This document shows, in pieces, positions 1-6,397 of a stretch of 7,751 bases of DNA. The notes under the pieces were generated by a model, which worked only from the letters and a program-made list of their open reading frames with translations, did not search any database and was not told the DNA's origin. Origin of the DNA: Acidobacteriota bacterium (GTDB lineage: Bacteria > Acidobacteriota > Terriglobia > UBA7540); the NCBI GenBank assembly GCA_021828225.1, contig JAKASH010000126.1, positions 1 to 7,751 on the forward strand, given 5' to 3'. The translations under genes were made by a program, and so were the position numbers. How positions within the stretch are numbered: position 1 is the stretch's first letter; every line of letters begins with the position of its first letter.

Positions 1-201
1 CGTCCTCCACTCGTGAGGATTGAACACTTTGGGCTGGTAAGCTGCGGAACGCCCTTGAGGGGCGGATTGCTGAGGCACTGCTTGCGCCACTTCCGAGGCG
101 AGCGGCGACAGTGATACCAGCGCTGCGGCCGGCATCGTCGTCATGAGCTTCAGAATGTCACGACGCTCGAAACGGACGCCTCTGTTTTTTGCATTGTCCA
201 T
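1..201 (-). CDS. Gluconate 2-dehydrogenase subunit 3-like protein, Tat signal, N-terminal part only
   Basis: Only the first 67 codons are visible; the gene runs off the left edge. The start is the ATG at 201, with GGAGG at 206-210 and a 4-nt spacer. The N-terminus carries a twin-arginine export motif, FERRDILK (residues 11-18), followed by a hydrophobic Ala/Leu/Pro stretch and an Ala-rich region around residues 35-42, a plausible cleavage zone. The segment KVFNPHEWRT (residues 58-67) is typical of the start of the mature subunit 3 of gluconate/sorbitol/fructose-type dehydrogenases. In that family the small subunit has the Tat signal and escorts the FAD subunit across the membrane. The gene lies 151 nt downstream of the GMC subunit, which supports this role. 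The family call rests on the N-terminus and the neighbour, so the mature domain is unseen. Confidence 0.72.
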   Translation of the reverse strand, partial: MDNAKNRGVRFERRDILKLMTTMPAAALVSLSPLASEVAQAVPQQSAPQGRSAAYQPKVFNPHEWRT

Positions 202-216
202 GTGTCCTCCTCACCT

Positions 217-304
217 GGTAGCCACGGCATCGCCTTCGTGCCGCGGGCTTTTGTTCTTTTTCAAACTCACAAACCCACGGGACACAAGCCGTCCGGTGGC
301 TACC
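217..304 (-). promoter_or_regulatory. Structured intercistronic element between the GMC gene and the subunit 3 gene
   Basis: The 151-nt gap 202-352 contains nested inverted repeats. The outer arms GGTAGCCAC (217-225) and GTGGCTACC (296-304) match perfectly over 9 bp. An inner pair, 241-250 with 271-280, is imperfect in the DNA but pairs over 10 positions in minus-strand RNA, where the mismatches become G-U wobbles. A further CGGC/GCCG pair (225-228 with 288-291) lies between them. The outer helix ends six bases upstream of the GGAGG ribosome binding site of the next gene. The wobbles favour folding on the transcribed strand. Function is inferred: setting subunit ratio, mRNA processing, or protection of the upstream message. 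Confidence 0.45.
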
Positions 305-327
305 CGTGCACACCTTTTTCCCATCCC

Positions 328-349
328 CCACATGCTATATGCCACATGC
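328..349. repeat. Short direct repeat just after the GMC stop codon
   Basis: The 8-mer CCACATGC occurs at 328-335 and again at 342-349, separated by six AT-rich bases. In the sense of the operon this is two copies of GCATGTGG immediately after the TAG stop of the GMC gene. It may be part of a degenerate intergenic repeat or a binding site; only these two copies are visible. Confidence 0.35.
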
Positions 350-352
350 CAC

Positions 353-2059
353 CTACACATTTCCCTTCTTCACCTGATTCGCAATGTATTCCGAGGTGCG
401 CCACGCAAGAGCCATGATGGACAGCGTCGGGTTCTTGTCTGCGAGGCTGACGAAAGGCGCACCATCTGCGACAAAGAGGTTCTTGCAGTCCCAAGCCTGG
501 CAGTGCGAGTTGAGGACCGAAGTTTTTGGATTGTCGCCCATGCGAGCGCCGCCCACTTCGTGAATGCCCTGTCCGCCTTCTGAAATTCCCCACTGCTGTT
601 CGGCCCCGTAAGACTCGAACACTTTGCCGCCGGCGGTCTTGACGATGTCCTGAAAGGTCTCCTGCATATGGCGGGCCATGAGGATTTCATCCTGGCCCCA
701 CTTGAAGTGAAACTTCAGAACCGGAATTCCCCACTGATCCGTCACTTTGTTGTCGATTTCACAGTAGCTGTTTTCATTGGGGATCATTTCCCCGCGGCCG
801 TGCAAGCTGATGAACGAGCCGTACAGCTTGCGGCAATTCTCCTTCAGTTTATCTCCGTAGCCGCCGCCCACCAGTTTCTCAGTGCCGCTCAGGATTCCAG
901 GCATAGGCATTCCCCGGCGGCCTCCGCCGAACTCGATGTGATAACCGCGGGAGAAAGGCAGCTCATGCTTTGCCTGCGCCTGGCAATTCCACCAGGGCAT
1001 GTAGAGATGCATCCCCCCGACGCCATCTTCGTTATGGGCCGGCAGGTCCAACATTTTGGGCACGAAGCCGCTGACGTCGGACATCACGGTGTCCATCAGG
1101 TACTTGCCCACCAGTCCACTCGAGTTCGCCAGGCCGTTGGGAAATCTCGCGCTGCGCGAGTTCAGCAGCAAACGGACCGTCTCGCAGGAACTTGCGGCGA
1201 GGACAATCACCTTTCCTCGCACCTGAACTTCCTTCCGCGATTTCTTGTCAATGTACGAAACGCCTGTGGCCCGGCCGTCCGGGCCTGTCAGGATTTCTCG
1301 CGCCATGGCGTCGGTTCGAATTTCAAGGTTTCCCGTCAGGCGAGCCGGCATGAGCAGCACGACAGGAGAGGAAAAATTAGAACCCAGCCGGCAACAACGG
1401 CCGCATTGATCGACGTAATGGCACTCCGGGCGCCCGTTGTGTGGCCGGGTGAGAATCGCAAGCCGGGACGGAATACAGGGGATGTGAATTTTCTGACAGG
1501 CCTGCTGGACGAGCAGTTCATAACAGCGCGGAGTAGGCGGAGGCAGAAACTTGCCGTTCGGAAGGTTCTCGATGTTCTCAATCGAACCAAACACCCCAAT
1601 CAGTTCTTCGGTCTTGTCGTAGTAAGGCGCCAGGTCGTCGTAACTGATGGGCCAGTTGAAACCCTTGCCATCGCGGCTGTAGGGCTTGAAGTCATAGGGG
1701 CCGTTCCGGAGAGAAATTCGTCCCCAGGAATTGGTGCGGCCTCCCAGCATGCGAGAACGAAACCACATCCATTTGGTCCCGGGCGCGGAAAGATACGGCT
1801 CTCCGGGAACCTGCCAGCCTCCGACCACAGCCATGAAGTAGTCCATCGGGCTCGTAAAATTCCCGCCGCCGCGGTGAGGCGCATCGTACTCCCACTCGAG
1901 CCACTTGGAATCTCTGGCCGCATCGTACCAGCCGCCGGCTTCCAGCATCAGGCACTTGGCGCCGGCCTTCGTCAGGTTATAGGCGGCCATCCCGCCGCCA
2001 GCCCCTGAGCCGATGATGATGACGTCATAAGTATTGGAAGCGGACATCGAATCTGGCAT
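353..2059 (-). CDS. GMC-family FAD-dependent oxidoreductase (gluconate/glucose dehydrogenase large-subunit type)
   Basis: This 568-residue protein has the expected length for the glucose-methanol-choline family. The dinucleotide-binding motif GSGAGG (17-22) follows the first beta strand, with the acidic FAD-ribose segment MLEAGG at 38-43. GGRTNSWG (106-113) is the second flavin-contact motif. Near the C-terminus lie the catalytic His in IHEVGGARMG (H500) and the Asn in DKNPTLS (N543), the usual His/Asn active-site pair. Four cysteines at 213, 219, 222 and 223 sit where FAD glucose dehydrogenases and gluconate dehydrogenases have a cysteine-rich, iron-sulfur-binding segment. There is no signal peptide, so export would depend on the Tat subunit encoded next. 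The ATG at 2059 is preceded by AGGAGA at a good distance; the ATG four codons further in is less well placed. Substrate is unknown: a sugar, sugar acid or alcohol oxidised with electrons passed to cytochrome c is likely. Confidence 0.9.
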   Translation of the reverse strand: MPDSMSASNTYDVIIIGSGAGGGMAAYNLTKAGAKCLMLEAGGWYDAARDSKWLEWEYDAPHRGGGNFTSPMDYFMAVVGGWQVPGEPYLSAPGTKWMWFRSRMLGGRTNSWGRISLRNGPYDFKPYSRDGKGFNWPISYDDLAPYYDKTEELIGVFGSIENIENLPNGKFLPPPTPRCYELLVQQACQKIHIPCIPSRLAILTRPHNGRPECHYVDQCGRCCRLGSNFSSPVVLLMPARLTGNLEIRTDAMAREILTGPDGRATGVSYIDKKSRKEVQVRGKVIVLAASSCETVRLLLNSRSARFPNGLANSSGLVGKYLMDTVMSDVSGFVPKMLDLPAHNEDGVGGMHLYMPWWNCQAQAKHELPFSRGYHIEFGGGRRGMPMPGILSGTEKLVGGGYGDKLKENCRKLYGSFISLHGRGEMIPNENSYCEIDNKVTDQWGIPVLKFHFKWGQDEILMARHMQETFQDIVKTAGGKVFESYGAEQQWGISEGGQGIHEVGGARMGDNPKTSVLNSHCQAWDCKNLFVADGAPFVSLADKNPTLSIMALAWRTSEYIANQVKKGNV

Positions 2060-2095
2060 TGGTCTCTCCTGAGTACCTGCTTCGGCCCTCGGATT

Positions 2096-2118
2096 TAACG
2101 CCGGGCGTTACACCCGGC
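2096..2118. repeat. Overlapping, mutually exclusive inverted repeats in the gap before the GMC gene
   Basis: Two hairpins share bases. TAACGC-CGG-GCGTTA occupies 2096-2110, and GCCGGG with CCCGGC around a 7-nt loop occupies 2100-2118. Only one can form at a time. They lie in the 84-nt gap 2060-2143, between the second binding protein and the GMC gene. No T-run follows on the transcribed strand, so a classical Rho-independent terminator is not supported. A dispersed GC-rich repeat or a processing/stability element is possible. Confidence 0.4.
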
Positions 2119-2143
2119 ATGCCGATCTGAAGGGCGGCGCTAA

Positions 2144-3367
2144 TTATTGAAGGCGGACAATGTAAACATTTGTGCGATTGTTTCCCTGGTCATCAAAGGT
2201 AATCGTTCCGGAGACTCCACTAAGGTCACGAACCGTTGAGATCTGGTCGCGCACGCGGGCACGGTTCGGCCCAGCTTCACGTACCGCACGCACGACAAGT
2301 CGAACGGCATCGTAAGCTTCAGCCGCTGCAGGACTCGGAAAAGTTCCGGTGGCCAGTTGATAACGGCGCACAAAGCTTTCGCGCGCGGGCGATTCAGTCT
2401 GCCTGGAGTCTACCGCGTAGATGTCAACGCCCGCAGGGTCTTTTTGTTCCCCCGTGTTATGCTGGGGAAACTTCAGCCCGGAACCTACTTGAGCGGTCTC
2501 TTGCGAAAGGTAGATGGGAGTGTGGAATCCGTCAGCCCGAATCACGCGTATCATCTTCCTGGCATTTTCCGGCTCCGTCCAGAAAACAATGGCCTGAGGC
2601 GCCTTGGCTTTGATAAGGGCAAGCAAAGAATTGGGATCGGGTTGCAGCGGATTGATGACGAGAGAAGCTGGAGCCGGAACGCCAAGCTGATGAGCGGCCT
2701 CCATAAATTCCTGGCCGCCCACGCGCCCGTCGTGATCGCTCCCGGTGACCAGGAGGACGCGTTGGAAGCCACGCACCTGATAAATGTTCCGGGCGATCAC
2801 CTGCGCCTGCTGAACGTCACTTGGTCCCAGGCGGAAGATCCACGGCATATTGATCTCGGTGGTGGTCGGGTCCGTGGAAAGGGTCAGAGTGGGAACGCCG
2901 ATCTTGTTGCCGATTTGCTCGCTCAGATGCGCAACCACGCCATCAGCGCAGGTCAGGATGGCAACGACATTTTGCTGAACGACGAGGTGAATGATTTCGT
3001 CGCCGAGGAGCCCCCAGGGCGGGACGCTCTCATCGGCGACGTCGAGAGCAAGATGGAGTCCTCGTGACAACGGGCGTCTGGAGGCGTCCTGGAGCGCCAT
3101 CTTTGCAGCCGCAATGATCGCATCTCCGTCGGCCTTTTGCGGACCATGAACCGGCACAAGGAGGCCGATGCGAATTGTAGGTCCCGGCAGGTCAAATGAG
3201 GCTTCTCTTCCCGGCCCATCGTAGCTGACGCCTTTCGATCCGAGGGAAGCGTAAGGGACCGGCGGAGCCTTCTGCTGTGCCCGCGCCGCTGGGGCTGCTC
3301 CGAGGATTGCAAGCACGCTTGCAAGTCCCAGAAGCTTTTTCGAAAGGTTGTGAAGCAATTTTCTCAT
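2144..3367 (-). CDS. Periplasmic substrate-binding protein, Leu/Ile/Val-binding (Peripla_BP_6) type, second of a tandem pair
   Basis: 407 residues. A Sec signal peptide spans residues 1-30, with a positive start, a hydrophobic core and cleavage after AARA. The mature domain opens with TIRIGLLVPVHGPQ (64-77), the first strand and ligand loop of type I periplasmic binding proteins. It continues with GVPTLTLSTDPTTTE (157-171), FQRVLLVTGSD (201-211) and APQAIVFWTEP (256-266). It resembles the upstream neighbour (shared SYDGxGR, PWG and a DPTxTE segment), so the two look like a tandem duplication. It differs at the ligand loop: TCADGVVAH (139-147) has Val-Ala where the partner has Ser-Thr, residues that contact the ligand in livJ-type proteins, so it may bind something else. 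The ATG at 3367 is fixed by an in-frame TGA three codons upstream; its ribosome site is weak (GGAG with a 12-nt spacer). No permease or ATPase gene is adjacent. Confidence 0.85.
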   Translation of the reverse strand: MRKLLHNLSKKLLGLASVLAILGAAPAARAQQKAPPVPYASLGSKGVSYDGPGREASFDLPGPTIRIGLLVPVHGPQKADGDAIIAAAKMALQDASRRPLSRGLHLALDVADESVPPWGLLGDEIIHLVVQQNVVAILTCADGVVAHLSEQIGNKIGVPTLTLSTDPTTTEINMPWIFRLGPSDVQQAQVIARNIYQVRGFQRVLLVTGSDHDGRVGGQEFMEAAHQLGVPAPASLVINPLQPDPNSLLALIKAKAPQAIVFWTEPENARKMIRVIRADGFHTPIYLSQETAQVGSGLKFPQHNTGEQKDPAGVDIYAVDSRQTESPARESFVRRYQLATGTFPSPAAAEAYDAVRLVVRAVREAGPNRARVRDQISTVRDLSGVSGTITFDDQGNNRTNVYIVRLQ

Positions 3368-3420
3368 TTCGATTCAAGGCTCCGGAGGGGCAATTGGGCG
3401 GGGCTGGAGCAGCACAGGCC

Positions 3421-4764
3421 TTATCGCATGAATGCCATCGAGTTGCCTTTCCAGTCCGTCCGCTGCTCGGGCCAGTAGACGAAATGCCCATCCTTCACCT
3501 TGGCAAAAGTGACCGGAGCAATGTTGTTCAAGGTGTAATCAAAGAACGCCGTGCCGCTCACGCCATGATATGGCTTCATTTCGTACCCGCGCAGGGCGTC
3601 CATGATGCGAGCCCGATTGAGCCCCGCCTTCTGAATCGCCGCAATGAGGATGTTCATGCCGTCATAAGCATAAGAAGCATAAGCATCGGGTTCAGTGCGG
3701 AAACGCGCCAGGTACTGCTGGCGAAAGGCCAGCCACTTCGGATTACGCCTGGCAGGATCGAGTGCCGAGACCATCACCAGGCCGTTTGCCGCCGTGCCGG
3801 CGATCTTCACCACTTGGGGATAAGCTACTCTGCCGCTGCCAAAGACGGGCTGGTTCATCCCCATGGCGCGCATCTGCTTGAGAATCAGGCCGGCCTGTTC
3901 CGCATCCCCCCAGATCACGAGCCCATCGATCCCGATGTTCTGCAGCATCCGCAATTGCGTGGAAAAATTCTGTTCACCGGGGTTGAACTTTGCTTCGATC
4001 AGCGGCTGGTGACCCATGCGCCGTGCCGTGTTAATAAAGACCTCGTCGCCTAAACGCCCGTAGCGGTTGGTTGCTCGCAGCACGCCGACGCGCGTCAATT
4101 TGAGCTGGTTGAAAATGTAATCGGCCAGCGCATAACCCATCTGGCGGTCGTCAGGAAAATTGTGCAAAAGCCACTGAATGCGAGTTTCCGTGACCGTGGG
4201 ATCACTCGTCGCCGTGTCGACGATTGGAACTTCCAGCTTCAGCGTCGCCCGAAGGGCAATATGGGTCGAGGCGCCGTTGACCGAGCCCAGCATTGCCCAT
4301 ACATGCTGATCGTACCGCATTCTTACGAAGTCCATCGCCGAGGCGCCCCAAAGGGGCAAATCATCGTGAACCTTGAGAGAGAATGGCTTCCCCCGGTAAC
4401 CGCCGTGCGCGTTGGCCTGATCGATGGCCATCTGGGCGCCATGCAACATGGCAATGCCGTACGGTGAATCAGGATTGCTCTTATCGAGAGGGCCCAGGAA
4501 ACCGATATTGACGGTCTTCAGCGTGTTCAAGTTGGGATCAGGCACATTCCGTCCCGCGCCGTCGTATGAGAGGGTGTTTGATTCAATGTACCACTCTTGA
4601 TAAGGCTTCTGAACCGACCCGTAGGGAACTGCCCGCTTCGGCATGTTGGCGTACCGCATGTTGGCAGGCGGCTTTTCCTGGACATTCTTGGATGGGGTAG
4701 ACTGTGGCCAGGCGGGAACTGCCAGCAGGCAGAATAGCAACGCTGCAATAATTCTAGGTCTCAT
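3421..4764 (-). CDS. Periplasmic substrate-binding protein, Leu/Ile/Val-binding (Peripla_BP_6) type, first of a tandem pair
   Basis: 447 residues from the ATG at 4764. A GTG at 4770 is in frame, but GGAGG (4774-4778) is only 3 nt from it and 9 nt from the ATG, so the ATG is preferred. A short Sec signal (MRPRIIAALLF onward, about 20 residues) has no lipobox. A 60-residue linker follows, with the SYDGAGR motif (66-72) shared with the downstream paralogue. The binding fold starts at VNIGFLGPLD (85-94) and includes the ligand loop GSVNGASTH (160-168), VPIVDTATSDPTVTE (179-193), TRVGVLRATNRYG (224-236), GLVIWGDAE (281-289) and YASYAYDGMN (362-371), all typical of livJ-like proteins. It is longer than the roughly 370 residues usual for the family because of the N-terminal linker and a C-terminal extension. 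With no transporter genes in view, it may act as a sensor or a partner of the dehydrogenase rather than in uptake; that is inference. Confidence 0.87.
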   Translation of the reverse strand: MRPRIIAALLFCLLAVPAWPQSTPSKNVQEKPPANMRYANMPKRAVPYGSVQKPYQEWYIESNTLSYDGAGRNVPDPNLNTLKTVNIGFLGPLDKSNPDSPYGIAMLHGAQMAIDQANAHGGYRGKPFSLKVHDDLPLWGASAMDFVRMRYDQHVWAMLGSVNGASTHIALRATLKLEVPIVDTATSDPTVTETRIQWLLHNFPDDRQMGYALADYIFNQLKLTRVGVLRATNRYGRLGDEVFINTARRMGHQPLIEAKFNPGEQNFSTQLRMLQNIGIDGLVIWGDAEQAGLILKQMRAMGMNQPVFGSGRVAYPQVVKIAGTAANGLVMVSALDPARRNPKWLAFRQQYLARFRTEPDAYASYAYDGMNILIAAIQKAGLNRARIMDALRGYEMKPYHGVSGTAFFDYTLNNIAPVTFAKVKDGHFVYWPEQRTDWKGNSMAFMR

Positions 4765-4773
4765 GGTCACAAT

Positions 4774-4778
4774 CCTCC
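4774..4778 (-). promoter_or_regulatory. Ribosome binding site deciding the start of the first binding protein
   Basis: GGAGG on the minus strand. It is 9 nt from the ATG at 4764 and only 3 nt from the in-frame GTG at 4770, so translation most likely begins at the ATG and the mature protein loses two residues compared with the longest reading frame. Confidence 0.7.
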
Positions 4779-4866
4779 GTCGGTCTTACCTGGCACCTGC
4801 ATGCCTCCAAATCGCGAAACTCTGAGGCTCACTTCCTATCTGAAAACCGTCCCAGCCTCGAAGCGC

Positions 4867-5754
4867 TCATCCGACACTCGCCTTTTCCACAGCACTTTCC
4901 ACTCGCCCGTGCGCGAACCGGACAATGCTGGCCAGGGTTTCCGGGTCGATGGCCTGGACGGCATCGCATTGAGGACACGCTGAGGCGAGGTCAGCGACTT
5001 CAATGATCAAACCCTGGCTGCCAAACTCGATCGCCGCCCGGCTGGCGGGCTCGACCATCGCGGCCACGCCGGTGGCGTGGCTGGGATCCACGATCACCGG
5101 CAGAAAGGTGTGCGCCCGAACCGCGGGAATGACGTTCAGATCGAGCACGTAACGAGAATATTCGCCGCCCGCAAAGGCCTTGATGCCACGCTCACACAGG
5201 ACGATATCCAGATTGCCCTGCTTGGCAATATATTCCGCCGCGCCCAGCCATTCAACCAAGCTGGCGGCCATGCCCCGCTTCAGCAGAACGGGCTTACCCG
5301 CGCGGCCTACCTCGGCAAGAAGCGAGTAGTTCTGCATGTTGCGGGAGCCGACCTGGATCATGTCGGCAAATTCCGCCACCTCTTCCACCAGACGCGTGTC
5401 CATCGCCTCCGTAACGACCGGCAGGCCTGTTTTTTCGCGCGCCTCGCCCAGGATGCGTAGCCCGTCCCGGCCCGTGCCCTGAAAATCATGCGGCGAAGTG
5501 CGCGGCTTATAGGCCCCTCCGCGCAGCATGTCCGCGCCGGCACGCTGGACCGCGCGGGCTACGCTGAGCGTTTGCTCCTGGGTTTCCACGGCACACGGAC
5601 CGCCGATTACCACCGGGCGTTCGCCGCCGAAGCGCACACCGCGTACTTCGACGACGCGCGTGTCCGTCTCGCCATATTCCGGATGAGCCGTGCGGCACAA
5701 CAATGGGCAGATCCGCGGCAGATCAGAGAGGCTGACTTGTCCAGCAATTTTCAT
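4867..5754 (-). CDS. aroF: 3-deoxy-7-phosphoheptulonate (DAHP) synthase, type I-beta/KDO8P synthase-like
   Basis: 295 residues. The family condenses phosphoenolpyruvate with erythrose 4-phosphate to give DAHP, the first step of the shikimate pathway, in the cytoplasm. Barrel motifs appear in order: GGPCAVE (51-57, with metal-ligand Cys54), RGGAYKPRTSP (78-88), PVVTEAMD (112-119), QVGSRNMQN (134-142), VLLKRGM (156-162), CERGI (187-191) and DPSHATG (223-229, with metal-ligand His226). Glu252 and Asp264 fit the other two ligands. The N-terminal ferredoxin-like regulatory domain of Thermotoga-type enzymes and any fused chorismate mutase are absent, so feedback control by such a domain is not expected. 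The segment between Glu252 and Asp264 is unusual: the common His-Pro after the Glu is Ala-Asp, there is one extra residue, and two cysteines (260, 263) are present. The start has AAAGGAGG with a 6-nt spacer (GGAGG at 5761-5765). DAHP formation is likely but a related aldolase reaction cannot be excluded. Confidence 0.85.
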   Translation of the reverse strand: MKIAGQVSLSDLPRICPLLCRTAHPEYGETDTRVVEVRGVRFGGERPVVIGGPCAVETQEQTLSVARAVQRAGADMLRGGAYKPRTSPHDFQGTGRDGLRILGEAREKTGLPVVTEAMDTRLVEEVAEFADMIQVGSRNMQNYSLLAEVGRAGKPVLLKRGMAASLVEWLGAAEYIAKQGNLDIVLCERGIKAFAGGEYSRYVLDLNVIPAVRAHTFLPVIVDPSHATGVAAMVEPASRAAIEFGSQGLIIEVADLASACPQCDAVQAIDPETLASIVRFAHGRVESAVEKASVG

Positions 5755-5819
5755 GGCTGCCCTCCTTTACCCGATTCGACACTCCGAAAAACCAAGAAAT
5801 GCGAGAAGTGAAACTGCCT

Positions 5820-5852
5820 CACCGGGTCATCGTGATCCACGATTCCCCGGTG
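5820..5852. repeat. Two-part hairpin between the Rid gene and the DAHP synthase gene
   Basis: CACCGGG (5820-5826) pairs with CCCGGTG (5846-5852). Inside it ATCGTG (5829-5834) pairs with CACGAT (5838-5843) around a 3-nt loop. A symmetric 2x2 internal loop separates the stems, giving 13 base pairs in 33 nt. It lies within the 133-nt gap 5755-5887. On the transcribed strand it is followed by AGGCAGTTTC, with no proper T-run, so it is a weak terminator candidate at best and could instead be an mRNA-stabilising or processing element. Confidence 0.5.
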
Positions 5853-5887
5853 TGCGAGAACTCCCAGCACCATCTTCTACTGCCGCC

Positions 5888-6397
5888 CTAGTGGTTGTTC
5901 GACCCACGGTCAGATTCGAAGATGGCCATGGCCTCCATTTCAATCAGCAGGTCCGGCCGGCACAAAATGGCCTGGATGCCCGTTGACGCCGGGAGCGGGT
6001 CGAGTCCCTGCTGCTTGAAGAATTCGGTGCGAATTTCGTTGAAGGCCGCGTAATCGCGCTCGATGTCCCGAAGGTAGCAGGTGGTCCGAACGATATCTTT
6101 CCACGAAGCGCCCTCGGCCTCCAGCAGGGCCGTTATATTCTGGTAGGCGCGCCACGTCTGCGCCCGGAAATCCCCTTCGTGAATGCTCCGCCCGTATTCG
6201 TCTACACTGGCGGTCCCTGAAATCAGAAGGATCGTCACGCCCTTGATGTCGAGGCGCAAGCCCCGCGAAAACGACGAAGGGCGCTCGTAACAGTAAGCTT
6301 CATTCAGAGCCTGAGGCGCGCTGATTGCCTTCTTCGAGACCGGTTTGTGAGTTTCTTTCACTGTGATCACATCAGCGTCTGTTTGCGGCTGACTCAT
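5888..6397 (-). CDS. Rid/YjgF/UK114-family protein lacking the canonical catalytic Arg
   Basis: 169 residues, longer than the roughly 130 of E. coli RidA because of an N-terminal extension of about 45 residues without a signal peptide. The fold is recognisable from LLISGTASVDEYG (57-69), the helix AYQNITALLEAEG (84-96), WKDIVRTTCYLRD (99-111) and LLIEMEAMAIF (150-160). Canonical RidA hydrolyses reactive enamines/imines such as 2-aminoacrylate using an Arg in a PAR motif (Arg105 in E. coli). Here the same position reads PAST, with Ser138 replacing the Arg, while the Glu of the IEIEA motif is kept as Glu153. Classical deaminase activity is therefore doubtful. The ATG at 6397 has GGAGG at 6407-6411 with a 9-nt spacer, inside the propeller gene, and the two genes overlap by 26 bp, which suggests translational coupling. 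The gene lies next to the DAHP synthase gene. Confidence 0.85.
   Translation of the reverse strand: MSQPQTDADVITVKETHKPVSKKAISAPQALNEAYCYERPSSFSRGLRLDIKGVTILLISGTASVDEYGRSIHEGDFRAQTWRAYQNITALLEAEGASWKDIVRTTCYLRDIERDYAAFNEIRTEFFKQQGLDPLPASTGIQAILCRPDLLIEMEAMAIFESDRGSNNH

Noticed and set aside
143..583. Overlapping plus-strand frames around the gap between the GMC gene and the subunit 3 gene
   Set aside because: They start and end inside real genes on the other strand, with compositions typical of shadows. The gap itself is better explained as a structured intercistronic region.
668..2008. A 446-codon open frame on the plus strand
   Set aside because: It lies wholly antisense to the GMC gene, whose FAD and catalytic motifs are clear. 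Its translation is rich in His, Arg and Val with no recognisable domain, as expected of the complement of a GC-rich gene.
2357..3067. A 236-codon open frame on the plus strand
   Set aside because: It is antisense to the second binding protein, has no ribosome binding site worth noting and shows no family motif.
3380..3387. The palindrome CTCCGGAG in the gap between the two binding proteins
   Set aside because: An 8-bp palindrome is common by chance and here includes the weak GGAG ribosome site; no further symmetry surrounds it.
3277..4053. A 258-codon open frame on the plus strand
   Set aside because: It spans the complement of both binding-protein genes and the gap between them, and encodes no recognisable domain.
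4765..4770. A GTG start for the first binding protein
   Set aside because: The GGAGG site is only 3 nt away, while the ATG two codons later has a 9-nt spacer.
4823..4859. A GAGGCT/AGCCTC inverted repeat in the gap between the DAHP synthase and the first binding protein
   Set aside because: Only six base pairs around a loop of about 25 nt, with no T-run; expected by chance in GC-rich DNA.
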